From: Hofstenia miamia
Lineage: Eukaryota; Xenacoelomorpha; Acoela; Hofsteniidae
NCBI GenBank assembly: GCA_900660155.1
Contig: CABFPE010000348.1
Span: 68,307-132,306, forward strand
Direction: 5' to 3'
Length of the DNA stretch: 64,000 nt
Part shown: positions 1 to 11,450 of the stretch, one piece after another
How positions within the stretch are numbered: position 1 is the first letter of the stretch
Layout of the letters: every line of letters begins with the position of its first letter
Translations under genes and position numbers: made by a program
Notes under the pieces: model-generated
Told to the model about the DNA's origin: nothing
What the model saw: only the letters and a program-made list of their open reading frames with translations
Databases searched by the model: none

Positions 1-760
1 TACAAACATCTGTAATTTGTTTAGGTCACCAAATACAACACAACAAAATCAGTTTAAAAAGCATGCCTAAATCATAATAGATAAAATTACACCTCCTATT
101 AACAAAATGGATTTACAAAGAATCCAAGGTTTTTTCAATTACTACTAAGCTTTTATACCAAACATTTCCAATAAAACAATTAATATGTTGAATTTAAAAA
201 AAAATGAAATAGCCTTTGATTGGTCTTAGAATCAAATTAGATGATTTAAGAACTGAAATAAAAAAATTACTGAGTTTAAGCACACCAGATTTCTCCAAAG
301 AGTTCATTGTTGACTGTGATGCTAACTCCATAACTATAGGTGCAACATTAAGTCAATTTAAAAATGGCATTGAGTCAACCATACAATTTTTCAGTCAAAA
401 ACTCAAACCTAATGAACTCAATTATGGTCCAACAAAAGTTGAAATACTTGCCTTAATTGAAAGCCTTAGGCAATGTCAGTACTTTCTTTTTGACAATCAC
501 ATTTCACTGTCTGTACTTATAATTCCAGCTTCAGCTGACTTAAAAAATTGCAGGAAATTGCTCAAACATAATAGCATGTTGGATTGAATATTTAACAATT
601 TAACCAATGCCAATTTAATGACAGCTCTTCCACATTACCATTGTGATGACACAAAACAAATTTACAATAAAGTGCCATTTCAATTTATTTCAAAGTCAGC
701 ATATGACAAGCTCCCAGTTGTCAAAACTGATAGACAAGGACAACCATTACCCATTTAAGT
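1..760 (+). pseudogene. pol fragment: RT connection and RNase H domain
   Basis: The best open segment (216-587) has the RNase H-like domain of Ty3/gypsy Pol: FIVDCDANSITIGATLSQ, then IQFFSQKLKP, then NYGPTKVEILALIESL. In this family the domain degrades the RNA strand during reverse transcription. The first catalytic Asp lies in VDCDA. Upstream (1-215) the RT connection text is readable only with frameshifts. After 587 the frame closes, but homologous text continues to about 760, ending near an in-frame TAA. It is clearly non-functional. It sits directly upstream of the integrase relic in the usual Ty3/gypsy order. Confidence 0.8.
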
Positions 761-960
761 TAAAGAGGAAATATCTAAGGACAAGAAAATTAAACATCAA
801 AAAAATGACATGCAATTGATACAAAGCATAAACAAAATTAAACAACCCAATTTACATTTAAATAAAACAACATCTAAACACTTTAACTCTTATAATTGGG
901 AACTAACTGCAAATGGTCTTCTCTTTGCCACTGATAAACATCACAATATTATAGCACTAT

Positions 961-2040
961 GTGAATTTAAAAAAAGAAATAACACAAAAATTTCATGAAT
1001 GTGGACACATTGTTGTCATCCAAACTGAATGTACATTAAATACACAATTTATTTGTTCCAGCCTTTGCCTTATTGCTAATGATGTCATCAATAAATTCAA
1101 AACATTTGTCATTAGTAATCCTGTGCAATTTCCATTGCAGTGTACTGAACTTCAGAAAATCACATTATGCTCACCAAATGAAATTTTCCATGTTGACATC
1201 AAACAACTTTCAAAGAATGCCAATCACTACCCATATGTCCTTGTCATTGTTGATAATTTCACTAAGTATTCATGTATGATCCCTATTATTAATCAGACAG
1301 CACAAACCATAGCATCAACAATTTTACACAACTGGATATTACAATTTGGTCCAATGTCCACCAAAGTAATAGATCACAGAACACAATTAGAAAGATTATT
1401 GATATAAGAGCTATTAATCCTATTGGAAATTCTTCATGAGCATGCCACTCCATATCATCAACAAAGTAATGACACTGTAGAACAGCTAAATAAAACACTA
1501 CTAAAACTCATTTGCACTGGAACTGCCCACATCAGTGGACAACACTAGAAATCTGTATTGCATTACATTGAGTACTTCTGTAATACATCAGTTTATGCTA
1601 CCACAGGGATCACACCTTTTAATTTAATTTTTGGACATGAAGCTTCAACACCACTAAGTATGCTATATAAAAAATAAAACACAATAGTAACAAATAATTA
1701 CATAAAAAATTTACTAAAAGACCTACAGAATAGACATGAAACTATTTGCATGTTCAACAAAAATGTGTGGTTCATCAAACATGAAACTACTACAAAAACC
1801 TTTATAGCCAGCTACACAAAGTTGGCAACAAAGTATATTTATTTACACCAATCCAAATATCCAATGAAAAGAAAACTTGCAAATTAGCTACACACTGGAT
1901 TGGTCCTCATATGATTACTAAAGTACTAAAATGTAATAATTATGTTTTAGACATAACACACAATTTCCAATCTTAATAAAGACAATTGATAAAACCAAAG
2001 AATTTAAAATCATTACCAGAAACAATGACACATATCTTGA
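961..2040 (+). pseudogene. pol fragment: integrase
   Basis: The open segment 961-1407 carries a degenerate N-terminal zinc domain, HECGH (H-x3-H). The paired CxxC seen in element B (KCMTC) has become KFKTF here. The core follows with HVDIKQL (first Asp), VDNFTKYSCMIPI and VIDHRTQLE (second Asp; TDKGPQFES in element B). After a stop at about 1405 the third acidic segment is still visible as LEILHEHATPYHQQ, then VEQLNKTL, then a C-terminal TTGITPFNLIFGHEAST. Several stops follow. The enzyme would have inserted the cDNA into the genome, but this copy is dead. Confidence 0.8.
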
Positions 2041-2810
2041 TATGTACAAGCTAGACAGCAATCCTGAGAAACAATTTGATAGTTCTACAACATACCCATA
2101 AAGTTGTCTTTAAACAACTACATACTGTGCCTCCCCACAGGGTATACACTGTGAAAATAAACAGTTCTAAACATTTGAGCAACAAATTGAATTGTTTGTT
2201 TAGTGAAATCAAAAATGAAGAGAACATACTATGTGACATCAAGCAGCAGCAATCAACTAGTCCAGCAGTAAAACAGTAGACATAGAGTACAGCAACCACA
2301 CATTAATAGGAGTAAAGACTTATATCTGGTGGACAAGTTGGATACCCATGAAAACTAAGATCCTTTTATGGGAGAAATGACTCAATCATGACCAATTGAC
2401 TATCATGTCAACATTTTGAACCCCTCTTGCTGTCCCTGGCATAATTTGGAGAGTGGAGCAAATTTGAGTGGTCATTCAACCTTGGTTACCTATCAGTCAC
2501 ACAACTTGGATAGCATAATCATAGAGGGGTCCAATATGGATATTGAACATTGTACAAAACAGACTTGTCTTTCTAAAATACAAAAGGAATCAGTGCTACA
2601 ACCACTTGTTCTACCTCAATAGAAAAAACGTCACCACTCACATTCCCCCCTTTCTTCTACTTCCAGTCAATGCTCCAGTTCATGATCTAGAGAATGTTTA
2701 CAAGAACATTGTGCTAGAGTCTCTGTTATTTGTAACAAAACACTTCACCTGTATTTCATTATTACAACTCAGAAGGCCTGCTATATTGTAGAATCCAAAA
2801 TTTCTCCTGA
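2041..2810 (+). pseudogene. Degenerate region downstream of integrase, third-ORF-like
   Basis: Short open stretches (2076-2279, 2416-2622, 2543-2791) lie between the integrase and the putative LTR. The segment around 2416-2570 encodes cysteine-containing text (NPSCCPWHNLESG, then DIEHCTKQTCL), and a recognisable homologue occurs at 8095-8250 in retrotransposon II. Similarity between two copies suggests a once-functional coding region. I see no signal peptide, fusion peptide or membrane anchor that would support an envelope protein. I could not align it with the third ORF of element B. Function unknown. Confidence 0.4.
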
Positions 2811-3216
2811 AACAAAAACTGAAATAAAGAAGCAAATGAATACATCACATCATTCTATTAGTTTTTTTACTATAGTGTTTCTAATTGATGCTGAAAATGC
2901 TAAGCTGTCAATACTCTCATTTACTATCCACACTCTATGAATGAATACCTCAACCACTCTTACTTCCACAGTACAGTACATACTTGTTTCAATAACAAAT
3001 TTAGGCTTATGAATTTACATAAACATATTACCTACAAAGATAATTTGGTTTTGCAATTGCAATTTATTCTGTTGCTGGAAAACATTTTAATTATTCACTT
3101 TATCAAGGAAGAAGAGTTATCTGATACAAAATTACTGGATAAACTTTCACTAGCTTAAAATTAGGTAAATTTCACAAGATTAGACTTGTTATTATTCTTA
3201 GTGATTTGGCTAATAG

Positions 3217-4011
3217 TGTGGCATAATGACATTCCTGGAACTTTCATTATTTATGTTATTCCAATTTCAATATTAATCTTAAGAATTTATTTCAATTGTA
3301 AGTTGGTGAAATGAAACTGTGCTATTTATATTTTAGTTTAAATTTCTGCTAATTTTGAATCACAGTAAAAAAAAGCAGAAACAAATTTTGTACCAGTTAG
3401 CTGTTTGCCCATATTTTCTATAATATGATTTATTTACTGATACTGGTTAACTTTTGTATAAATATCCAAGAAATGTTCATTTATTTCTTGTCAATTTCTT
3501 GTAAATTTCTTTTACTTAGTTTTTCTTTGACTTATTCTTTTATTAAAATATGTGTTTCTTATTCTCCAAATGCATTTTTATAGGGCACCCAGACACTGGA
3601 TGAATTGACTGGCATGTCCCTTTAACTAGGTTAGGTGTATGGGGTTAGGGCACTTGCACTGCTATTCCTTTATAATGAAATTTATTATTAATACATTCAC
3701 CTAAATTGCACAAGATGAAAAATGCACTGAACTTAGGTTATTTTACTTAGCACTTAGATTCACCACTTGCACCCAAGAGTTAGAGGTTCTTACTTCTTAA
3801 TCTAATTAGGGCTCTAGTCTTATACAACTTTTCTAAGAGGTTGTCTGTATCAGGTTGACTAAGTGTAGCCATTCTTCCCTAACATGATCTCCTGTTTACT
3901 TTTAACTTTTATTGGGATAGAGTATAATATAATAATAATCTATGCATCAACTCAAAACTCTTGATAATATAGATTAGTAAGAATTCATGCTGATTTTTCA
4001 TTGATTCTACA
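3217..4011 (+). repeat. Probable LTR shared by retrotransposons I and II
   Basis: The segment starts TGTGGCATAATG and ends GATTCTACA, and is followed at once by TGGTGATCACC, a primer-binding-site-like sequence. The start resembles the reverse complement of the ends of the better-defined LTRs elsewhere (GGATTATGCTACA at 54201-54212, so TGTAGCATAATCC). Internal text near 3624 (GGTTAGGTGTATGGGGTT) matches the reverse complement of the LTR text ACCCCTATACCTAACC. The right end is better supported than the left. A single LTR lies between the 3' end of one copy and the 5' end of the next. Confidence 0.5.
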
Positions 4012-4024
4012 TGGTGATCACCAC
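4012..4024 (+). promoter_or_regulatory. Primer binding site-like sequence
   Basis: TGGTGATCACC abuts the CTACA end of the LTR. It begins with the TGG expected for pairing with a tRNA CCA end. The equivalent sequence in the minus-strand elements is TGGTGACC(A) next to their LTRs, so the position and first bases are conserved. The primer tRNA is not identified. Confidence 0.45.
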
Positions 4025-4100
4025 AGGACCCTAAGTACATGTATTTTTTCATAATTAACTATACTGCTGTCAGTGGAAGTTCCAATATAACCAACAAGAA

Positions 4101-5830
4101 ATGTTGAACCTGGTTAAGAAAAGATGCAATATTTCTACAATTGAACTGCAAGGGGAAATATCCTTTCTCAGTGTGGTCAAGAAGTCAAAAAAATTTTTCT
4201 TAGAATTGCAGGAAACCCTACTTAGTTATTATTTATCAATAAGTCAGTCAATTTTACCAGTTGAAGTCCCTTTAACAACAATCAACAAAATGCCTAACAC
4301 AAGAAGTCAGAAATCTAAACAATTTCCCAAAAAAAACCTGTCAGACCCCACCAACATCTGAAGATATTCATTCTTGAGAAGAGTTTCTTAAAAGAATCAC
4401 ATTCCTCAAAAATCTACTTACAGAGCTTAGGAAAAAATTCAACCTTATGCAGATTGAAAATTCCAGATGATTTGACCAAATCCACAAAGAAACCAGGCCC
4501 TCTGCATTGAAATTAATGCACTTAATAAAGAAAGGAATGATTTGGAAATTAACTGTAATCAACTAGAGAAGGAAAACCACACAATCTTTCTTAAGTTTCA
4601 TGTATTAGAGGAAAAAATAGTAATCTATTAAAAGAGATTGAGATACAAATTGTGAGAGATTTAAGTTATTGCAATCTAATACTAGATTAATTAAGCAAGT
4701 TGATGAATGTACTGTCTAAAACATACAAGTAAATGGACAAATGATTTCACAAAATGCAGAAAATGCAGCACTAAAAAAGAAAATGTAAGAAACAAAAACA
4801 AAATTAACCAGTTTGCAATTATATCAGAATGTAACAACTCCTAAGGTCACTAGAATACCCATTCCAAATGAACAAAATTTAGGACATTGTGTACACCAGT
4901 CCCTAACATTTTTAAAAATAATTTCTCACATTCTACACCAATCACCATTAAAGAAATTTCACCAGAAAAGGATAATTCCCCTAATCAAGATTTTGAAAAT
5001 CCTTTAAAGAAACAATTGAATAACAAACTGAATTTAATTAGTAACAAATTTCAAAACTTAGAAAACCCTACACAAAATAAGAAAACATTCTGTTCAAAAT
5101 ACTGCCATTAGCCATTGATGGCAATCTAAAAATAAGAATGCAACCTTTCTGACTTTTGAGTAATGGTTCTTCTATTATGAGCAAAATTTAATCTTAGAAT
5201 GAGTGTGACAAGAGCATGCACTTGCTCAATGTCCAAGCTTTCTCACTGGAATGCTTATAACTACTATCTCATGCTAGATACCACAATTTACTCAAATTAT
5301 GGATTACTAATTCAGAATTTCCATGACCATTTCTATGCACCTACAGTGTGCTATCAATATAAAAACATTTTAAATAACACCAAATACAAAAAGATGATGA
5401 CATAGAGGAATACATCCTCCAAGTTCAATGACTTTACAGATTCAGAAGAACTTACATTATGTACAATATTACATTGTCAATTTGCCACTAATTTCAACAA
5501 AAATGCAATCCTGAAGACAAACTAACTACATTCATCAAGAAAGCTGTCTTGGCTAAACTTCAAATTGATAACTATTCCAAGATATTGAACCAAATTAAAT
5601 TTAGCAACAGCTCATCTTCCTTTACCATTAAGACAACAAAACATCCTATCAAAATCAATCCACATCTAATGATGCTAACACAAAACAAGAACAACCATCT
5701 GATAAAACACCATAGGCAATAAACTTGAACAAATGTGGTCAAAAGGGGCATAACAGTCCCAACTGTACCAAAACAATACACTTAATTGCAAATCAAGGAT
5801 GTTATTATACTGACAACAGCAACCTCTAAC
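4101..5830 (+). pseudogene. Gag relic (coiled-coil type, damaged zinc knuckle)
   Basis: A likely gag start at about 4291 reads MPNTRSQKSKQF, a short basic N-terminus. It is followed by Glu/Lys/Asn-rich text to about 5110, comparable to the coiled-coil N-terminal half of Gag in elements A and B. Around 5220-5300 the wording NYYLMLD followed by NYGLLI matches the capsid segment HYLLLD followed by NYQLLI of element B. At about 5715 a nucleocapsid knuckle reads KCGQKGHNSPNC: the second Cys, His and last Cys remain, but the first Cys is lost. Many stops interrupt the frame. Gag would have formed the particle and bound the RNA. Confidence 0.65.
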
Positions 5831-5879
5831 ATTCTAACACAGAAGATGAAGTAGATTTAAATAAGTAAGAGCACCAACT

Positions 5880-6110
5880 CTCAGCCATGCAAAAACACCA
5901 TACCTATGACCATAAATGGGGTCATCATCCAGGGAACTGTAGGCACTGGTGCCTCTGTTTCTATAATTGCAGATATGTGTGCTAATTTAATCAGCATCAC
6001 AAGAAGATAATATCAAATTGCACAACCATCATCTCATCAATGCTTCCAGTGATTGCCTTGACACTAAAGTTTTGATCAAATCATTAGAATTTGCCAACAA
6101 TAAGTTTACA
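5880..6110 (+). pseudogene. Aspartic protease relic
   Basis: The text GTVGTGASVSIIADMC at about 5930-5985 corresponds to the retroviral-type protease active-site loop, ATIDTGAATSII in element B. The catalytic Asp is replaced (GTGAS instead of DTGA), so the copy could not be active. It lies between the zinc knuckle and the reverse transcriptase, the normal place for PR in a Ty3/gypsy gag-pol. The family enzyme cuts the polyprotein. Confidence 0.6.
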
Positions 6111-6429
6111 CACAATACACTTATTGTAGATACAATGAACCACACACTCCCTTAAAAGTTAATTCTTTTTAAGTACTTTCTAGAGCAATATTACTCTATA
6201 ATTTATTTGTAAGATAAGACACTAACTATCAATCCAAAGAACACCAATATTACTACACATCTACAAACTGTTAATTGCCAATCTATAACTTTATATCCAA
6301 TTGAAACCACTAAAATCAAGCCTTTCAGTTGGCGTTTTATCACTTTGAAGTCTAATAAATCCAATTTCATCTGATATCATTATCAACAACCAACAGGGAT
6401 TAAATTATAAAAAGGTCAATATTCTTGCA

Positions 6430-7255
6430 TCCATCTTAAAAAGTGTGATAATAAAGTCACCACTGCTAACCTAAGCAAAAGTCGCAATTTAGTTACAATA
6501 ACACCATAAAATATAAAAATTTTTGAATCATCAATTGTTACTGTAGTACAAAGCAAACCAAAACCTCTACTATCCTTAGAAATACCACAAAATCAGAGCA
6601 ACAACATTGTGATTAAAAAATTAGTAAAAATACACATCCTCATATAACTTTGGAACAAATCCAACATTTGATTTCCATATTGAAAAACCATTCATCAAAA
6701 TTTTATTTTGACACTATCAGTGTTGGCAAGTCCATCAGTGAAGAACACAGCATCAAAACAACACACAATAAACATATATGCCAACCAGTGCATCCTGTAC
6801 CAGAACAGCATTCATCACCATTTGGTCTTTTTAAGTTGCTTTATTTGGCTTTCAGGCTTTGCAATGCTCCTGCTACCTTTCAACAATATGTAACTAAAAT
6901 ACTACAGACAACCAATAACACTTTAGAAGATGGTATTGCCATATATATATTGATGATATTTTAGTGGCATCAAAAACCATTCACAAACAAAATATTAAAC
7001 TTATTAAAACACTCTAGTTTAAAAATCAACAGCAAAAAATATAAATTATTTCAAACATCTGTAATTTCTTAGGTCAGCAAATTCAACACAATGAAATTAG
7101 TTTGAAAGAAGATGCCTGAGACACAATTGACTTAATCTCACTTCCCAATAGCAAAAAAGATCTACAATGCATCTTAGGTTTCCTTAATTACCACCAAGCT
7201 TTTATACCTAACCTATCTGACAAGACCATTCATCAGTCCAACTTACTAAGAAACC
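6430..7255 (+). pseudogene. Reverse transcriptase relic
   Basis: The open part (6650-6964) shows an internal loss: N-terminal text (TISVGKSISEEHS, equivalent to EISMGQAVGKKHR of element B) runs almost directly into FGLFKLLYLAFRLCNAPATF, which is RT motif C-proximal text. The catalytic box is readable as YIDDILVAS just past 6940, but one reading frame away, so a frameshift separates it from the preceding segment. Connection text follows (LQTSVISLGQQIQ, then ILGFLNYHQAFIPN). The middle of the palm domain, including the first catalytic Asp region, is deleted. Confidence 0.7.
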
Positions 7256-7640
7256 TGCTACAACAGGTGTAACATCTTTCACAGCCACCTTTGGCCACAA
7301 GGCAGCAACATTAACTCTGCTTTACAAAAAATATAATTCAATAGCTACAAACAACTGAATCAAAAATTTACTGTAAGAACTATAAAACGTACATGAAACA
7401 TTCTGCATGTTTAACAAAAACAGTTCAATTCATCAAATATGAAATTACAACAAAAATCTTTACAGTGCACCTCATAAGGTGGGCAACAAATTGTATTATT
7501 CTTCACCTATGTAAACATCAGATGATAAACAAATACTTAAACTAGCCACTCACTGGACTGGTCCTCATACAATCACCAAAGTCCTGAAAGGTAATAATTA
7601 TATTCTAGACAATTTAAAAACACATAATTTCTAATCTCTA
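7256..7640 (+). pseudogene. Integrase C-terminal fragment
   Basis: TTGVTSFTATFGHKAAT at about 7265-7315 matches TTGITPFNLIFGHEAST of retrotransposon I. It continues through CMFNKN to VGNKLYYSSPM and LATHWTGPHTITKVLKG, the chromatin-side C-terminal module of Ty3/gypsy integrases. The catalytic core is absent because of the deletion at about 7255. Several stops are present. Confidence 0.65.
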
Positions 7641-8341
7641 AAAATAACAATAAAAGATGTTGAAAACACTATAATTAACAAAAACAAAGAGTTTAAAATC
7701 ATTACTAAAAATAGTGACATGTACCTTTAATGTCTGAGTTAGACAATATTCCTGAATCACAATTTGATTGTTCTGTAACATATCCAAAGTTGTTTTAAAA
7801 CCACTACATACCATGACTCCCCATAGGGTGATCACTGTAAACACTAAAAACTCCAAAAATTGGATCAAATCACTAAAGTATTTATTTAGCACTCACAATA
7901 ATGAATAGATCAATCAATGCAATGTTTAGCAGCAGCAAACTACTAGAGCAGTAATCAAACTGCAGACATAGAGTGCAGCATGCACACTGAAATAGGAGTC
8001 CACATTTGTATCCAACAGATGAGTTGGATACCTGTGGAAACTACAGGAGAATGAACCAAACAGGAACATCAAACTATCATGTCAATGTGTTGAACCCCTC
8101 TTCCCCTCCCTGGTATGTTTTGGAGAGCAGAGCAAATTCAAGAGGTCATTGAACCTCAGTTACCTTTCCCTGGTATGCCTATGATTGCATAACCATCAAG
8201 GGTTCTAGTACAGACATTGAATGCTCTACAAAACAGACTTGCTTATCTACTATACAAGTAAAATTTTTACTCCAACCATTAAAGAAGACCTATTTTGTAC
8301 TGAACGAGGCTATCCAGTGAGATTTACTGGCATGGACTGGA
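7641..8341 (+). pseudogene. Degenerate third-ORF-like region of retrotransposon II
   Basis: This is homologous to 2041-2580 in retrotransposon I: both contain text ending in KQTCL, preceded by a block beginning near TTGAACCCCTCTT. No frame longer than about 80 codons survives. The product is unknown. The region stops at the single n at 8342, where the scaffold has been joined to unrelated AT-rich sequence. Confidence 0.35.
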
Positions 8342-9004
8342 NCTATATGAATGATTATATCTATTTGAAATAGCCATATGTTTTAGCAACAACAATGCAA
8401 ATTCAATCATGTAAGTGTTGATGCTTCATTTTCTCTTAAATTCAATAATTTTTTTCAAATATTGAATGCATTCAAGCAATTCAATAATTTGAATGACAAT
8501 ATGTAGATATAAACTAGAATGCACACAAGAAGGAACCCTTGCAACCTTGCCACAATCATTGTAATCAATAAATTTGTAAGCAAAAATGAAATAGTATAAC
8601 CAGATTTCAGCCTGATTAACAGGGTAATTCAAATTGAGTTGCATTAACTCAATCAAAAGGTTTAACTGGTTTTAACTTAACCAGGTTAACCAGACCACAT
8701 CCAGCCCTATTTTTCATATCTAAACAAATCTTGCAAATATGTTTTGCATGGAAAATTGTAAAAAAATAATTGCAATTATTTATTTTTGGCATTCCAAAAA
8801 TAAAAATAATTTATTTTTTCAAAATTATTATTTTAACAATTATTGAAAATTATTTTTAAAGAAATTCTTGAATCTCAAATAAGAGTTTAAATACAAAAAA
8901 TTCAACAAGTTAAAATGACACTGCATTTTCAGGATTGTATATAAACTGTCCATGCATTAACTAACATTGTTGCACTGCTATTTCAGGATCATATATATGT
9001 TTAT
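8342..9004. other. AT-rich intergenic stretch with low-complexity run
   Basis: It starts at a single-n join. I see no gene. At 8757-8870 there is a run of A/T-only words (TTATTTTTG and AATAATTT repeats). At 8660-8705 there is a GGTTTAACTGGTTTTAAC / AACCAGGTTAACC near-palindrome. The left end of element A begins somewhere near 9005-9030. Confidence 0.5.
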
Positions 9005-9024
9005 TTCTTGCTGTCTTTCAGGGC

Positions 9025-9330
9025 AGTACTCTCTCTCCTATGCATTCATCTCTGATTTCTGCTGTGAATTCGTCCTCAAATTCTTCCTCAGGCAGGCTAT
9101 CTAAATCATATTCTATTATTGTCCAGCATGTAATCATTATTTGGTAGTGTCTGTATTACTGTGTAAGGTCCAGACCATGCTGTTGTTAATTTTCAAACTT
9201 GGTTTGTGTCTGTGAGTTTTTTTGGTGTGAATGCATATACTTTGTCTCCTACCTTATGTGCATGCCTATAAATTTTTCTGTTATAATTATGTTGTTGTCT
9301 CATGGCTGATTTCTTTTTGTTGTGGCAAAT
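9025..9330 (-). pseudogene. Integrase C-terminal module (element A)
   Basis: Minus-strand text includes KVGDKVYAFTPKKL, then TNQVWKL and TAWSGPYTVIQTL. This closely parallels DKVYAFTPIKLTD and TNQVWKL in element B near 40100. It is the GPY/F-like tail of Ty3/gypsy integrases, which usually takes part in multimerisation or target choice. The core is deleted immediately upstream (about 9325-9335), so this is a remnant. Confidence 0.65.
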
Positions 9331-9985
9331 TGTCTCTGCTTTTCTACTATATCTTGTTCAGATATTTCCTCTTTCATCAGTTTGATAATACTGCTTGCTC
9401 CTTCTTGTCCACATTTATCTCAGGCAATCCCTCATACTCTGGTTGTGGTAGGAACTGGAACAGCTTTTTCTCCCCATCTATTTTAACTGAATCTATTTGG
9501 TATTCCAGTAGTAACATCCAAAAATCTGTGTTATTATGTAAAGTCCCTTTCCAGTGTTCAATTGAGAACATGAACTCATTTAAATGTTCAATCAATCATG
9601 ATACTATTCTGGGATTATCTCCTGAAAACTTTTTCAACCATGCTAGTCCACTATTATCTGTGCCAATCAGGAAATGCCTGAATTTTTTGGTGAATCCATA
9701 GTTTTCCTAGCTTGGCTTTAATTTCTGGCTAAAGAACTGTATGGGAACCTCTTTTCCATTTTTTACTTGCCACAGTGTTGCTCCAATTGCTACCTTACTT
9801 GCATCACAATCTAAGATGAATTGCTCTTTGTAGTCTGACATATTCAGCAATGGTAATTTAACTAGTTCTTCTTTGATGTTATCCAGCTCCTCCTGTTCTT
9901 GCCATGTCCATACAAATGGCACCAATTTCCTCATCAATTTGGTCATTTTTACTGTTTTTTCAGCAATATTTGGGATAAAAGTTGA
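9331..9985 (-). pseudogene. RNase H domain (element A)
   Basis: Two open segments (9707-9946 and 9377-9595) cover the domain: FILDCDASKVAIGATLWQV, then IQFFSQKLKPS, then after a frameshift FSIEHWKGTLHNNTDFW. This matches element B at 41333-42028. Upstream it runs continuously from the reverse transcriptase through FVWTWQEQEELDNIKEEL. That segment keeps a Trp where element B has a TGA stop. The frame breaks near 9700. Confidence 0.75.
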
Positions 9986-10990
9986 AGAATCCCATTATCC
10001 TTTGTATGTCTTTTTTATTATTCAGCCTTTCTATTCTTCAGATCATCTCCCTTGCATTGTCTTTCATGCACATTCTGCCCTTCTCAATAGTTCTTCCTAA
10101 GAATACTATTTTCTCTTTCAGTATGTCACACTTGTTTCCATTAATGTAGAGTCCTGCTTTCTCCAATATTGTCAAAGTCCTTTCCAATTTCTCTAAGTAC
10201 TCTTGTATCATGTAACTTGTCACTATTATATCATCTATGCATACATTGACTCCATCTTTGATTCTGTGTGTCTTGTTCTTCAGCACTTTTGTGATGTATC
10301 TTTGAAAGGTTGCTGGCGTATTGCATAGTCCAAATGCCATGTATATCCATTCATACAATCCATATGGTGTTATAAATGCTGTTTTTTCAATATCATCTTC
10401 TTCCATCTTCACCTGACAGTACACTTTGCATAAATCTATTGTTGTAAAGTACGTGTGCTTACTTGCCTCATATAGCATGTCCTCTATTTGTGGAAGAGGG
10501 TATGAGTCTTTCTTCATTACTTTGTTCAGCTTGTGGAAGTCTATGCACAAGTGATACTAATCTCCTTGCTTCATGAACCCTGTTGGTGCTGCATACATGC
10601 TTTCAATTGGGTGAATAACGTTATTGTCAATTAATTCATCTAGTATGCATTTGTATTCATCCTTCATTTGCTCTGCCACTCTTCTGACTGGTAGCTTTAT
10701 AGGTTTGTCCATTGTTGTAACTATTTTGTGCCTATCACCTATTGCTTGTCCNNNNNNNNNNNNNNNNNNNNNNNNNGTATTCATCCTTCATTTGCTCTGC
10801 CACTCTTCTGACTGGTAGCTTTATAGGTTTGTCCATTGTTGTAACTATTTTGTGCTTATCACCTATTGCTTGTCCCACACTTATTTCTCCATAATTGAAT
10901 ATTCATTTGTGTCTTTCCAACATCTCTCTTAATTGTGTAATTTCCATCTCCTCCAGGTGTGGGTAATCCTCTTTTCTTATTTCTGGTATT
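9986..10990 (-). pseudogene. Reverse transcriptase (element A), interrupted by a 25-N gap
   Basis: The open segment 10038-10550 shows the RT core: CIDFHKLNKV, YPLPQIEDMLYEASKH, TTIDLCKVYCQV (first catalytic Asp region), FGLCNTPATFQRYI and the catalytic box as CIDDIIVTS. The usual Tyr is Cys, although both Asp remain. The N-terminal part continues at 10557-10784 (RRVAEQMKDEY), where the frame is cut by a stop near 10557. The 25 Ns at 10752-10776 are flanked by two near-identical 101-bp copies of the coding sequence, so the gap is an unresolved overlap and not missing sequence. Confidence 0.8.
10651..10877. repeat. 101-bp duplication flanking a 25-N gap (assembly overlap)
   Basis: Bases 10651-10751 (starting GTATTCATCC and ending ATTGCTTGTCC) reappear at 10777-10877 with one visible C/T difference. 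The 25 Ns between them have a conventional gap size. The duplication splits one reverse transcriptase codon series, as expected when two contigs with overlapping ends were placed side by side instead of merged. Confidence 0.85.
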
Positions 10991-11450
10991 CTGTTTGCAT
11001 CTTCTTCATTTGCTTTCATCCCTATGCACTTGAGTCAGCTTTTGGGAGTACTCATGACTTTGATGGTGCTTGTCCACTCACCCTTGAGTCAGCCATGTGG
11101 AGTACATGCTGTTTTCATTTGCAAGTCCTTGAGTCTACCATGCAAATTACTCACCCTATCATTCTCCTCTATCACTCTCCAAATGAGTCTGATGTTGGAT
11201 TTGATATATTTTCTGTATATCCTTATGTGAAATTTCTTTAAGTTGATGATCTGTCATGTTGAGAATTGGTATTTTCCCCTTTCCATTCTTTACTGTGTAC
11301 ACACTGGACAGCATTGATACTCTCTTCATGTTAATTCCCTTGTTGTCATATTGCACTATGTCAGCTGTTATTGGGACTTCTGTCTGTATTGTATGCATCC
11401 CGCCATTGGTGTGGCTGCAGATGAATGTCCTCCTGCAATTCAAACATGAT
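10991..11450 (-). pseudogene. Protease-RT linker of gag-pol (element A)
   Basis: The open segment 11159-11443 reads MHTIQTEVPITADI, YDNKGINMKRVSML and KNGKGKIPILNMTD. Element B has matching text (43085-43453: MHTIETEDMVIANI, YDNKGINTKQVSIP, KHGKGRILILNATN). In Ty3/gypsy elements such text joins the protease to the reverse transcriptase. Conservation between A and B shows that it was selected in the family before both copies decayed. Confidence 0.6.

Larger units (their letters stand above)
1..3216 (+). mobile_element. Decayed Ty3/gypsy retrotransposon I, 5' part outside window
   Basis: A plus-strand LTR retrotransposon enters at the left edge inside the reverse transcriptase connection region. 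RNase H, integrase and a 3' ORF follow, all broken by stops and frameshifts. Its order and wording match retrotransposon II (4012-8341) closely: the opening bases resemble 7049-7215, and the region near 2410-2570 resembles 8080-8250. The two are therefore copies of one family. The LTR at 3217-4011 would be its 3' LTR. Between 2811 and 3216 I see only AT-rich sequence with no further domain and no convincing polypurine tract. Confidence 0.8.
4012..8341 (+). mobile_element. Decayed Ty3/gypsy retrotransposon II
   Basis: From left to right: primer binding site, gag with start MPNTRSQKS near 4290, a Lys/Glu/Gln-rich region, capsid-like text near 5220-5300, a damaged zinc knuckle near 5715, protease near 5930, reverse transcriptase to about 7255, the integrase C-terminus, and a 3' region. 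RNase H and most of the integrase are missing at about 7255, where the RT connection runs directly into integrase C-terminal text. The element ends at a single-n join (8342), so its 3' LTR is not present. Confidence 0.8.

Noticed and set aside
2041..2810. Envelope gene in retrotransposons I and II
   Set aside because: The region is in the right place and has some cysteines, but no signal peptide, fusion peptide or transmembrane anchor can be seen.
9231..9701. A 156-codon plus-strand frame with hydrophobic segments
   Set aside because: It is the antisense of the RNase H and integrase tail of element A. Its hydrophobicity comes from reading Glu/Lys/Asp codons backwards. The same applies to the plus-strand frames at 11.6-13.3 kb, 36.2-36.6 kb, 41.4-41.8 kb and 43.0-44.5 kb.
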